DNA from: Clostridia bacterium
GTDB lineage: Bacteria; Bacillota; Clostridia; UBA1381
Assembly (NCBI GenBank): GCA_017521775.1
Contig: JAFXBO010000165.1
Location: 1-8,339, forward strand
DNA length: 8,339 bases
Direction: 5' to 3'
The notes beneath the pieces are model-generated. The model did not search any database. It saw nothing but the letters and a program-made list of their open reading frames with translations, and was not told the origin of the DNA. The stretch's first letter is position 1. The number at the start of each line of letters is the position of its first letter. The position numbers were made by a program, and so were the translations under genes. Shown here piece after piece: positions 1 through 6,534 of this stretch.

Positions 1-2
1 AA

Positions 3-1253
3 TTAAGTGTAGAAGAGTATTTAAGACAGCAACTATATAACCATGCTGAGTCTATTGATTTGAGAGGATATATGATAACACTATCAGAACTTTCAAGTAT
101 TCTTTCATCCAATAAGGACTTTATTGTTGCCTCGGGGAGTATTAAATACGGATATTATGATATACCTGTTAATTCTGTAAATGACAGAATTGTTGCCTTT
201 TATAATCCATATTATTTGTTTGATACAATAGAACAAGATGAGATTGCAAGAAGACTCATAGATGAGGGCGTAAAGAAATATGTAGATGAGATAGAACCTC
301 AAACCGATGACCTGCTTGGCAGATTATTGCTTTTGCATGATAAGTTGATAGAAGACTGTGAATATGATGCAGATACAAAGATAGAGTCATTTAGCTTGTA
401 CAGTGTTTTTGCAAAAAAGGAAATGGTGTGTCAGGGATATGCTCAGGCAATGTATTTCATAGGCAGAGAATTGGGACTTGAGATGGAATTTTGTATGTCA
501 TATGAGATTGGACATATATGGAATTATGTTAAAATTGATAATGAATATTATCATATTGATGCAACCTGGGATGATCCAGTTCTTTACAGAGAAGAATCAA
601 AGCTTGATGAAAATGGTGACGAGGTGCTGGACGAAAACGGAAATCCTGTTATGGAATTAAAAAGAGTTCACAGAACAACTGCAAATCACAATAATTTCTT
701 AAAAAGTGACCAGACAATGCAAATGTCAGGAAGTGATCACGGGCAAAGAAATGGTTGGAGAACATCTGCTGAGTCCGTTCCTGTCTGTAACTCTATAAGA
801 TATGAAAAAAATCATTTCTTTAACATTCCAACTGCATTTACAACAAATCTAAATGGTGAAAACTACGAGGCAATTGTTAATATACAGACATATTCAGGGA
901 TATTTTCTGACAAGGTTTTTTATGCAGATGGACTATATACAGGTCCTATTATAACATCTTATCCCGAAGATGAAAGTAATTATTATTTCATTTATTGCCT
1001 TTTGATAGAGAATACAAATAAGTTCAACGTGTTTGTTAAAGCACATAATTTAGAAAAAGTTGTCGATGTTGTGAGATATAAAAAGATTCCTTTAAATCTG
1101 GAAGGAGAGGAAATTTACTATTCTCAAAACAGCATCACAGGCCAGAGAATACTAAAGTCTGATTTGCCCGAGGGCAAAAATCAAATTTCGGTATATATGT
1201 GGGATATGGAAACAATGGAACCGTTATCGAGAGTTATTCATATGAGTCGATAG
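3..1253 (+). CDS. Transglutaminase-like domain protein, 5'-partial
   Basis: Member of the transglutaminase-like (papain-fold) superfamily; the biological substrate is unknown. The catalytic triad is visible: Cys in the VCQGYA motif (codon 429-431), His in GHIWNYV (codon 513-515) and Asp in HIDATWDDPV (codon 558-560), in the usual order and spacing. HNNFLKSD after the core (near 690-710) is also typical of clostridial members. The reading frame is open to the left edge: 19 further in-frame codons precede the TTG at 60, and their content (a helical LSVEEYLRQQLYNHAESID stretch) runs smoothly into the following residues. The real start is therefore upstream of the window and TTG 60 is not a start. 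An acidic linker with a repeated DENG motif follows the core (about 600-650). The C-terminal roughly 170 residues look beta-rich and are not recognised. No signal peptide can be judged because the N-terminus is missing. Confidence 0.85.
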   Translation, partial: LSVEEYLRQQLYNHAESIDLRGYMITLSELSSILSSNKDFIVASGSIKYGYYDIPVNSVNDRIVAFYNPYYLFDTIEQDEIARRLIDEGVKKYVDEIEPQTDDLLGRLLLLHDKLIEDCEYDADTKIESFSLYSVFAKKEMVCQGYAQAMYFIGRELGLEMEFCMSYEIGHIWNYVKIDNEYYHIDATWDDPVLYREESKLDENGDEVLDENGNPVMELKRVHRTTANHNNFLKSDQTMQMSGSDHGQRNGWRTSAESVPVCNSIRYEKNHFFNIPTAFTTNLNGENYEAIVNIQTYSGIFSDKVFYADGLYTGPIITSYPEDESNYYFIYCLLIENTNKFNVFVKAHNLEKVVDVVRYKKIPLNLEGEEIYYSQNSITGQRILKSDLPEGKNQISVYMWDMETMEPLSRVIHMSR

Positions 1254-1257
1254 ATAC

Positions 1258-1279
1258 AGATTATTTAATAATCTTTTCT
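1258..1279 (+). terminator. Weak hairpin after the transglutaminase-like gene
   Basis: Directly after the TAG stop at 1251-1253 lies an inverted repeat, AGATTAT (1258-1264) and ATAATCT (1268-1274), with a TTA loop and a short TTTTCT tract. The stem is almost all A-T pairs, so termination would be weak. It may only partly separate the upstream gene from rpsP. Confidence 0.35.
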
Positions 1280-1319
1280 ATATATAAAAAACAAAAGAAA
1301 TTTATGGAGGTGAATTTTA

Positions 1320-1562
1320 ATGGCAGTTAAAATCAGATTAAGAAGATTAGGTGCTAAGAAGGCTCCTTTTTACAGAGTTGTGGTTGCAGATTCAAGATAC
1401 CCAAGAGATGGTAGATTTATCGAAGAAATCGGAACATACAACCCATTGACAGACCCTGCAACAGTTAATATTGATGCAGAGTTGGCAAAGAAATGGATTG
1501 CAAACGGTGCTCAGCCTACTGACACAGTTAAGGCACTTTTGAAGAAACAAGGTATTCTATAA
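1320..1562 (+). CDS. rpsP: 30S ribosomal protein S16
   Basis: Small-subunit ribosomal protein S16, which binds 16S rRNA early and is needed for 30S assembly. The 80-residue length is normal for the family. The N-terminus [20 protein letters not shown] and the following [20 protein letters not shown] block are the family signature. The ATG at 1320 follows a near-perfect GGAGGTG at 1306-1312 with 7 bases of spacing, as expected for a highly translated gene. Its stop TAA (1560-1562) overlaps the ribosome binding site of the next gene, khpA, so the two are co-transcribed and probably translationally coupled. No clear sigma-A promoter is visible in the 66 bases upstream; a TATATA-rich stretch at 1280-1286 is the only -10 candidate. 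ffh/ylxM, the common upstream neighbours, are not here. Confidence 0.98.
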   Translation: MAVKIRLRRLGAKKAPFYRVVVADSRYPRDGRFIEEIGTYNPLTDPATVNIDAELAKKWIANGAQPTDTVKALLKKQGIL

Positions 1563-1575
1563 GGAGTGTTAGAAA

Positions 1576-1803
1576 GTGAACAAAGTATTGGAAGATATCG
1601 CTAAGGCTTTGGTTGAATATCCTGAGGATGTTTCTGTTACAGAAGTTGAAAGGGACGGTTCAACAGTATTGGAGCTTAGAGTGAACAAAGACGATATGGG
1701 TAAGGTTATCGGAAAGCAAGGCAGAATTGCAAAAGCTATCCGTCCCGGTGTTAAGGCAGCTGCAAGTCGTGAAGACAAGAAAGTAGTTGTTGAAATCATT
1801 TAA
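1576..1803 (+). CDS. khpA: KH-domain RNA-binding protein KhpA (YlqC family)
   Basis: Small single-KH-domain RNA-binding protein of 75 residues, the usual size. In Gram-positive bacteria KhpA pairs with KhpB/Jag and affects cell division and post-transcriptional control; that role is family knowledge. The RNA-binding GxxG loop is G46-K-Q-G49 within VIGKQGRIAKAIR, followed by the conserved VKAAA helix and a C-terminal beta strand KKVVVEII. The start is GTG at 1576, preceded by AAGGAG (1561-1566) with 9 bases of spacing. This binding site shares two bases with the rpsP stop codon, so the pair is tightly coupled. A strong terminator begins one base after the stop. In most Firmicutes rimM and trmD follow, and they are absent here. 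Confidence 0.96.
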   Translation: MNKVLEDIAKALVEYPEDVSVTEVERDGSTVLELRVNKDDMGKVIGKQGRIAKAIRPGVKAAASREDKKVVVEII

Positions 1804-1839
1804 GAAAAAACTGATTTAAAATCAGTTTTTTCTTTTTTT
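1804..1839 (+). terminator. Rho-independent terminator of rpsP-khpA
   Basis: A perfect inverted repeat starts one base after the khpA stop. The arms are GAAAAAACTGATTT (1804-1817) and AAATCAGTTTTTTC (1819-1832), followed by a run of seven T (1833-1839). The descending arm and the T tract make a classic intrinsic terminator, marking the end of the operon at khpA. Confidence 0.9.
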
Positions 1840-1865
1840 GTGTTTTTTACGGGATAGGAAAAACG

Positions 1866-1940
1866 CTTCAGAATGAACAAAATGAGTCCGAAGGCGTATG
1901 TGTATACGCCGAGAGGTAAAGTTTGTTCATAACAAAAAGC
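1866..1940. repeat. Nested palindromic element between convergent genes, unassigned
   Basis: An outer 9-bp stem, ATGAACAAA (1873-1881) with TTTGTTCAT (1922-1930), encloses an inner 7-bp GC-containing stem, GGCGTAT (1893-1899) with ATACGCC (1904-1910) and a GTGT loop. A CC/GG step (1888-1889 with 1915-1916) sits between them. It is separated from the inner stem by an asymmetric internal loop, GAA against GAGA, able to form G-A pairs. GCTT (1866-1869) and AAGC (1937-1940) could add a short outermost stem. No T tract follows, so it is not a simple terminator. No open frame of note is present. It could be a dispersed palindromic repeat (REP/MITE-like), a structured RNA or a processing site. I do not recognise it as a known Rfam family. 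Confidence 0.5.
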
Positions 1941-1949
1941 AATAAACAA

Positions 1950-1979
1950 AGAAAAATCTCACATTTGTGAGATTTTTCT
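1950..1979 (-). terminator. Rho-independent terminator of fucI
   Basis: A perfect 14-bp inverted repeat, AGAAAAATCTCACA (1950-1963) with TGTGAGATTTTTCT (1966-1979) and a 2-base loop, lies 40 bases beyond the fucI stop. Read on the minus strand it ends in TTTTTCT followed by TTTGTTTATTG, a suitable T-rich tail. It could also act on any transcription coming from khpA. Confidence 0.85.
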
Positions 1980-2019
1980 GCATTATTTATTTTGTGTTCT
2001 GGAGTATTTTAACATCCCG

Positions 2020-3822
2020 TTATTTAATATTCTTATACATTGGACCGTAAGCCTGACAAGCTCTGTAGTCCTGTCCTTCTTTATCCATTCCGAATGCATT
2101 CCATGAAGCAGGTCTGAATACCTTTTCTTCAGGAACATTGTGCATACATACTGGAATTCTCAAGATTGAGCAAAGTGTGATAAGGTCTGCACCGATGTGT
2201 CCGTAAGAAATAGCACCGTGGTTAGCACCCCAGTTATTCATAACATCGTAAGCAGTCTTGAAAGCACCCTCGCCTGTACATCTTGGAGCAAACCAAGTAC
2301 ATGGCCATGTGTAGTCTGTTCTCTTCCAAAGTACATCTGAAACCTCATCAGGAAGATTAATTGTCCATCCTTCAGCGATTTGCAATACAGGTCCCAAGCC
2401 CTTTACAAGATTTAATCTTATCATAGTAGCAGGCATTTCTGCTCTTGTTAAGAATCTTGAAGAATATCCGCCGCCTCTGAAATATCCAAGGTCAGCCATA
2501 TTCCATGATGTAGACTTCATAACTGTATCGCAATCTGCGTCAGTCATTTCCCACCACTGTTTCATAACAGGGTTGCCGTTTTCATCCTTAACTTCACCAC
2601 AAGCATCAAGACAGCAAGCACCTGAATTGATAAGGTGAATGAAACCGTCAGCTTCTTTTGCTTTTCCTTCTATATCATAGCCTGTAGCTTTTTTAACTGC
2701 ATCGCCACTCCAGTATGTTCTGACATCAGCAAACATTTGTGCTCTGTTTGTTAAAAGCTTTCCGAACAACATTCCGATACCATTTAAAACATCGTTTTCT
2801 GTTGCAAGGATATAAGGTTCTCTTGCACCATTCCAGTCAAATGAAGTGTTTAGCATTGCTTCTGGGAAGTCGCAGTTAGGATAGAAGTCTGTCCATTGTC
2901 TTTGTCCCTGGAAACCAGCGGCAATTGCGTTGTGACCAACCATTTCTTCTTCTGCACCTGCAGGAAGATTTGGATTACCATTCATAAGGTCTTTTATGAT
3001 ACAAGCCATCTTAACAACAAACTCGAATTGTTCTTCTTTTTCCTTGTCAGTTCTTTGCATATCTTCAGGGTTCTTATCAAATCCGATGTTGCACTTTTCT
3101 TTTGCCCAAGCAAGTGCCTTTTTGAATTCTGCCTCATCATATATGCCCTCTGACATTCTTCTGATTACTTCAACCTCGTCAACAGATTCAACTCTCATTC
3201 CAAGGTATTCTTCAATAAAGTTAACATCTATAATTGAACCACCGATACCCATACAGATTGAGCCGATTTGTAAGTATGACTTACCTCTCATAGTTGCTGC
3301 CGCAACTGCAGCACGGGCAAATCTCAAAATCTTTTCTTCAACATCAGCAGGGATAGATGTATCTGTCATATCCTGAACATCATGTCCGTAAATACCGAAT
3401 GCAGGAAGTCCCTTTTGTGCGTGGCTTGCCAAAACTGCTGCCAAGTAAACAGCACCAGGTCTTTCAGTTCCGTTAAAGCCCCAAACACCCTTAATTGTCA
3501 TTGGGTCCATATCCATTGTTTCAGAACCATAGCACCAGCAAGGTGTAACTGTCAATGTGATGTCAACGCCTTCTTTTTTGAATTTTGACGCACATGCAGC
3601 AGCTTCTGCAACTCTTCCGATAGTTGTGTCTGCAATAACAACCTTAACTGGCTCACCGTTTGAATATTTCAATTTTGATGAAATCAAATCAGCAGCAGCC
3701 TTTGCCATGTTCATAGTTTGATTTTCCAATGATTCTCTTACCTTTAAAGGTCCTCTTCTTCCGTCGATAGTAGGACGGATACCGATTACAGGATAATCTC
3801 CTATAAGTCTGTTATTAGCCAT
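2020..3822 (-). CDS. fucI: L-fucose isomerase (also acts on D-arabinose)
   Basis: Cytoplasmic Mn2+-dependent ketol isomerase converting L-fucose to L-fuculose, and in many bacteria D-arabinose to D-ribulose. At 600 residues it is close to the 591 of the E. coli enzyme and collinear with it throughout. Long conserved blocks include [10 protein letters not shown] near 15-24, [17 protein letters not shown] at 91-107, [16 protein letters not shown] at 114-129, [10 protein letters not shown] at 299-308 and [12 protein letters not shown] at 448-459. The metal and catalytic residues are present: Glu342 (ATENDVLNG), Asp366 (FADVRTYW) and His535 (NWGANHG), matching E. coli Glu337, Asp361 and His528. 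The ATG at 3822 follows AAGGAGG (3837-3831) with 8 bases of spacing. It diverges from an AraC-family regulator and is followed by its own terminator. No fuculokinase, fuculose-phosphate aldolase or fucose permease lies next to it, so the rest of the pathway must be elsewhere. The arabinose/fucose preference cannot be told from sequence. Confidence 0.97.
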   Translation of the reverse strand: MANNRLIGDYPVIGIRPTIDGRRGPLKVRESLENQTMNMAKAAADLISSKLKYSNGEPVKVVIADTTIGRVAEAAACASKFKKEGVDITLTVTPCWCYGSETMDMDPMTIKGVWGFNGTERPGAVYLAAVLASHAQKGLPAFGIYGHDVQDMTDTSIPADVEEKILRFARAAVAAATMRGKSYLQIGSICMGIGGSIIDVNFIEEYLGMRVESVDEVEVIRRMSEGIYDEAEFKKALAWAKEKCNIGFDKNPEDMQRTDKEKEEQFEFVVKMACIIKDLMNGNPNLPAGAEEEMVGHNAIAAGFQGQRQWTDFYPNCDFPEAMLNTSFDWNGAREPYILATENDVLNGIGMLFGKLLTNRAQMFADVRTYWSGDAVKKATGYDIEGKAKEADGFIHLINSGACCLDACGEVKDENGNPVMKQWWEMTDADCDTVMKSTSWNMADLGYFRGGGYSSRFLTRAEMPATMIRLNLVKGLGPVLQIAEGWTINLPDEVSDVLWKRTDYTWPCTWFAPRCTGEGAFKTAYDVMNNWGANHGAISYGHIGADLITLCSILRIPVCMHNVPEEKVFRPASWNAFGMDKEGQDYRACQAYGPMYKNIK

Positions 3823-3850
3823 AACATTTTCCTCCTTAAATTTATTCTTT

Positions 3851-3895
3851 AATATAATTATATACTTGCATTATACATAATACTTGTGTTATAAT
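3851..3895. promoter_or_regulatory. Putative AraC-type operator with direct repeats between fucI and the regulator
   Basis: Two direct repeats, ATACTTGCATTATA (3862-3875) and ATACTTGTGTTATA (3880-3893), match at 12 of 14 positions and start 18 bases apart. AraC-family activators, with two helix-turn-helix units, typically bind such same-face direct repeats. The repeats cover the -35 to -10 region of the regulator's promoter and lie just upstream of AT-rich -10 candidates for fucI on the minus strand (TATAAT at 3862-3857 or TATATT at 3856-3851). None of these has a good -35 box, which suits an activator-dependent promoter. Binding here could switch fucI on while limiting regulator synthesis. 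This is inference from position and repetition. Confidence 0.5.
3866..3895 (+). promoter_or_regulatory. Sigma-A promoter of the AraC-family regulator gene
   Basis: TTGCAT (3866-3871), an 18-base spacer and consensus TATAAT (3890-3895) with an extended TGn element (3887-3889). The expected transcript start near 3902 gives a leader of about 33 bases containing AAAAGGAG. It overlaps both direct repeats of the putative operator. Confidence 0.7.
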
Positions 3896-3934
3896 AGAAA
3901 AAAGTATGACAATATTCAGGAAAAGGAGTATGTT

Positions 3935-4774
3935 ATGATATATAATGAATTAACCCAGAGAGGAACTCTGGATTTCCCTGTTGAATTTTACCATATTGAA
4001 AGAGATAATACGAGATATGAAATGACAGCCCACTGGCACTCCGAGATTGAAATTATAAGAGTTTTAGATGGTGAATTAAGGTGTAAGTTCAATAATCAAA
4101 GCTATGTTGCAAAAAGGGGAGATATATTGTTTGTCAATTCCGAATGTGTGCATAGTGCAATGCCTGAGGATTGTGTTTATGAATGTGTGGTATTCCATAT
4201 GGACTTTTTGTATCCTAATGATGATGACTGCAGATTTTTTATAGATAATGTACTAAACCACGAGTATGTTTTAAAGGAATATTATCCATGCGATAATTCG
4301 CTAATCTATAAGACTTTCAATGAAATTTTTGATGCTCTGAAAAATAAGAATGAGGGATACAAGTTTTATGTGATAGGTTCATTTTATCGTGTGTTTGGGT
4401 TGATTTTGGAAAAGAGACTATATGAAAATGCAGTCGGCTCATCTTTGGTGGTAGGTAAAAATGTTCCTAAACTAAAAAACATTTTGACCTATATAAGAAG
4501 AAATTATGATAAGCACATATATCTTGAGGAAATGGCAGAGGTTGCGGGAATGTCTCCTAAATATTTTTGCGCATTTTTTAAGGAAATGACAGGAAGAACA
4601 CCTGTTGAGTATCTTAAAATTTACAGAATTGAAAAGGCATCGAGAAAATTGTTGAATACAGATGAGCATGTCACAGATATTGCATATTCGTGTGGCTTTA
4701 ATGATTTGAGCTATTTTATAAAAACCTTTAAGGAGTTAAAGAATATTACCCCTGCACAATATAGAAAAAGATAA
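3935..4774 (+). CDS. AraC-family transcriptional regulator with N-terminal cupin domain
   Basis: DNA-binding regulator of 279 residues, normal for the cupin-AraC architecture. The N-terminal sensor is a cupin: a HWH motif at His33-His35, Glu37, the GDILFVNSECVHS strand at 62-74 with His73, and the following beta strands. The C-terminal roughly 100 residues contain two helix-turn-helix units: about 197-218 (LEEMAEVAGMSPKYFCAFFK) and about 246-268 (VTDIAYSCGFNDLSYFIKTF). The protein ends in the typical ITPAQYRK. The start at 3935 is chosen because AAAAGGAG (3921-3928) lies 6 bases upstream. The in-frame TTG at 3884 would lie inside the promoter, upstream of the expected transcript start. Divergence from fucI and the shared repeats suggest it controls fucI. 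Control of the downstream symporter is possible because no terminator is seen after its stop. The ligand is unknown, plausibly a sugar. Confidence 0.92.
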   Translation: MIYNELTQRGTLDFPVEFYHIERDNTRYEMTAHWHSEIEIIRVLDGELRCKFNNQSYVAKRGDILFVNSECVHSAMPEDCVYECVVFHMDFLYPNDDDCRFFIDNVLNHEYVLKEYYPCDNSLIYKTFNEIFDALKNKNEGYKFYVIGSFYRVFGLILEKRLYENAVGSSLVVGKNVPKLKNILTYIRRNYDKHIYLEEMAEVAGMSPKYFCAFFKEMTGRTPVEYLKIYRIEKASRKLLNTDEHVTDIAYSCGFNDLSYFIKTFKELKNITPAQYRKR

Positions 4775-4787
4775 TTTAAAAAAACTA

Positions 4788-4816
4788 TTGATTTTTGTAA
4801 AATATTGTGATATAAT
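4788..4816 (+). promoter_or_regulatory. Strong sigma-A promoter of the symporter gene
   Basis: TTGATT (4788-4793), a 17-base spacer and TATAAT (4811-4816) with an extended TGa element at 4808-4810. The expected transcript start near 4823 gives a leader of about 90 bases. It begins 14 bases after the regulator stop codon, so the symporter has its own transcription start. Confidence 0.75.
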
Positions 4817-4853
4817 TCCGTTTGTAGTATTTGAAGCATGGCAGGAATCTGTC

Positions 4854-4867
4854 GCTCCCGTGGGAGC
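4854..4867 (+). other. GC-rich hairpin in the symporter mRNA leader
   Basis: GCTCCC (4854-4859) and GGGAGC (4862-4867) are perfect inverted repeats around GT; as RNA they would form 5 pairs with a CGUG tetraloop. No T tract follows (A-rich sequence does), so it is not a terminator. It stands out in this AT-rich leader and may stabilise the mRNA or bind a regulator. Function unknown. Confidence 0.4.
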
Positions 4868-4898
4868 AAAAATTAAAAAACCCAGAAAAAAGAAAAAT

Positions 4899-4904
4899 GG
4901 AAGG
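4899..4904 (+). promoter_or_regulatory. Ribosome binding site that fixes the symporter start
   Basis: GGAAGG at 4899-4904 is 9 bases from ATG 4914 and is the only purine-rich Shine-Dalgarno match near the candidate starts. The alternative in-frame ATG at 4905 directly abuts it and has no site of its own. Confidence 0.6.
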
Positions 4905-4913
4905 ATGGTAGAA

Positions 4914-6464
4914 ATGGGTATTAAAATTTTATTATTGGTAGTATTTTTTGCGGCGATGATTGGAGTGGGCTTCTATTGTAAGAAGCAGGCCACAGATGTT
5001 AAAGGTTTTGTTTTGGGCGGTCGTTCGGTCGGTCCTTGGTTAACAGCCTTTGCTTATGGCACCTCTTATTTCTCAGCCGTTATTTTTGTGGGCTATGCAG
5101 GTCAGTTTGGCTGGAAATTCGGTGTTGCATCTACCTGGGTTGGTATAGGAAATGCAATTTTAGGCTCGCTTTTGGCGTGGGTAGTGCTTGGAAGAAGAAC
5201 AAGACTTATGACACAGCATTTGAAGAGTTCAACTATGCCTGAATTTTTCGGCGCTCGATATAACTCTAATGCTTTAAAGATTATTTCTTCAATTATAATC
5301 TTCATATTCCTTATTCCTTACACAGCTTCACTCTACAACGGTCTTTCAAGACTTTTTGAAATGGCTTTCGGAATTGATTATGCTGTTTGTGTTATAGTTA
5401 TGGCAGTGTTAACAGGTATTTATGTTGTTGTCGGCGGATATATGGCAACTGCAATCAACGATTTTATTCAGGGAATCATAATGCTTTTTGGTATTGTTGC
5501 AGTGATAGCTGCTGTGCTTAACTTAAATGGTGGTTTTATGGGTTCATTAGAAGCACTTGCAAGAGTTGAAGATGCATCAGTTTCAACAACACCTGGCATA
5601 TTTGCATCATTCTTTGGCCCTGACCCACTGGGACTTTTGGGAGTTGTAATTCTTACATCTTTAGGCACATGGGGATTACCTCAGATGGTGCAGAAGTTCT
5701 ATGCAATTAAGGATGAAAAAGCAATCACAAAAGGAACAATTATTTCAACATTATTTGCTCTTGTTGTTGCAGGTGGATGTTATTTCCTTGGTGGCTTTGG
5801 AAGACTCTTTGCCGATGCTTTGAATGTTGCAAATGGTGTGCCTATGGGTGGCTATGATGCAATTATTCCTGCAATGCTTGAGAAATTATCTGATATACTT
5901 ATTGCGATTGTTATAATATTAGTGCTTTCAGCTTCAATGTCTACTCTTTCGTCTTTGGTTATGGCATCAAGCTCAACCCTGACACTTGACCTTATCAAAG
6001 ATAATGTTGTTAAAAATATGAGTGAGAAAAAACAAGTATTGGTTATGAGAGTTTTCATAGTAGTGTTCATTGCTATTTCAGCAATAATTGCTATTATGCA
6101 GGTTAAGAGTGCCAACAACTTCATCGCACAGCTTATGGGTGTGTCGTGGGGTGCTTTAGCAGGTGCATTCCTTGCTCCGTTCCTATACGGATTATACAGT
6201 AAGAAAACAACAAAAGCATCAGTTTTTGTTTCTATTATATTTGGTGCGGGAATTATGACATTGAATTTATTTTTCAGAAGTTCATTCCCAACACTTTTAC
6301 AATCACCTATCAACTGTGGTGCATTTGCAATGCTTGCAGGCTTAGTGATTGTTCCTGTTGTTAGTTTAATTACAAAGAAACCTGATAAAGAGCTTGTTGA
6401 AGATGCGTTCTCATGCTATAATAAACAGGTTATAACATCAGCTAAAAAAACTCTTGGTGAGTGA
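4914..6464 (+). CDS. Sodium:solute symporter (SSS family), substrate unknown
   Basis: Integral membrane Na+-coupled uptake protein of the SSS family (PutP/SglT type, LeuT fold). From ATG 4914 it has 516 residues and about 13 hydrophobic segments by eye, both normal for the family. Family hallmarks are FVLGGRSVGPWLTAFAYGTSYFS near 32-54, STMPEFFGARY at 106-116, GIYVVVGGYMATAINDFIQG at 168-187 and LVLSASMSTLSSLVMASSS at 336-354. In the last, Ser343-Thr344 corresponds to the Na2-site Ser-Thr of PutP. The frame stays open back to TTG 4788, but that codon is the promoter -35 box, and the intervening peptide (many Lys/Arg/Pro) is untypical, so ATG 4914 is preferred. The gene sits between an AraC-family regulator and an acyl-CoA ligase. 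Uptake of a monocarboxylate for the ligase, or of a sugar for FucI, are both possible; sequence alone does not decide. Confidence 0.93.
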   Translation: MGIKILLLVVFFAAMIGVGFYCKKQATDVKGFVLGGRSVGPWLTAFAYGTSYFSAVIFVGYAGQFGWKFGVASTWVGIGNAILGSLLAWVVLGRRTRLMTQHLKSSTMPEFFGARYNSNALKIISSIIIFIFLIPYTASLYNGLSRLFEMAFGIDYAVCVIVMAVLTGIYVVVGGYMATAINDFIQGIIMLFGIVAVIAAVLNLNGGFMGSLEALARVEDASVSTTPGIFASFFGPDPLGLLGVVILTSLGTWGLPQMVQKFYAIKDEKAITKGTIISTLFALVVAGGCYFLGGFGRLFADALNVANGVPMGGYDAIIPAMLEKLSDILIAIVIILVLSASMSTLSSLVMASSSTLTLDLIKDNVVKNMSEKKQVLVMRVFIVVFIAISAIIAIMQVKSANNFIAQLMGVSWGALAGAFLAPFLYGLYSKKTTKASVFVSIIFGAGIMTLNLFFRSSFPTLLQSPINCGAFAMLAGLVIVPVVSLITKKPDKELVEDAFSCYNKQVITSAKKTLGE

Positions 6465-6476
6465 AAATAAATTCTG

Positions 6477-6516
6477 GGTAATTGCAGGTTTTTCTGCAAT
6501 TACCTAAATGTTTTTT
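6477..6516 (+). terminator. Intercistronic hairpin, possible partial terminator or attenuator
   Basis: Perfect 11-bp stem, GGTAATTGCAG (6477-6487) with CTGCAATTACC (6494-6504), enclosing a GTTTTT loop. The run of six T (6511-6516) begins six bases after the stem, rather than at once, so termination may be incomplete. It lies 12 bases after the symporter stop and 30 before the ligase start. No new promoter of consensus quality is seen between it and the ligase, so the ligase probably depends on readthrough from the symporter promoter. Confidence 0.55.
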
Positions 6517-6534
6517 ATATGGAGGAATTTTTAA

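Noticed and set aside
624..650. The DENGNPVM peptide shared by the transglutaminase-like protein and FucI (residues 413-420)
   Set aside because: The two genes are unrelated, and E. coli FucI has a similar SEGNPTM at the same place, so the likeness is a coincidence of a turn-forming motif.
1881..1920. Possible hammerhead ribozyme core suggested by ATGAGTCCGAAGG
   Set aside because: The required CUGANGA and GAAA core positions are not placed around a proper stem II, and no cleavage-site NUH with stems I and III can be drawn.
2996..3376. A 126-codon open frame on the + strand inside fucI
   Set aside because: It is antisense to a strongly conserved part of FucI, and its composition is that of a shadow frame; no ribosome binding site or family likeness.
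3884..3934. TTG 3884 as start of the AraC-family regulator, adding 17 residues
   Set aside because: It lies inside the promoter, upstream of the predicted transcript start, has no ribosome binding site, and the added residues do not resemble the family. ATG 3935 has AAAAGGAG just upstream.
4838..4876. A 12-codon open frame in the symporter leader, covering the hairpin
   Set aside because: No Shine-Dalgarno precedes its ATG and its composition shows no leader-peptide bias such as runs of one amino acid.
4788..4913. TTG 4788 as start of the symporter, adding 42 residues
   Set aside because: The TTG is the -35 box of a near-consensus promoter, so it would not be in the transcript. The added peptide is Lys/Pro-rich and precedes the normal first membrane segment.
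5852..6313. A 153-codon open frame on the minus strand inside the symporter gene
   Set aside because: It is the reverse shadow of hydrophobic membrane codons in a clear SSS gene, with no supporting start signals.
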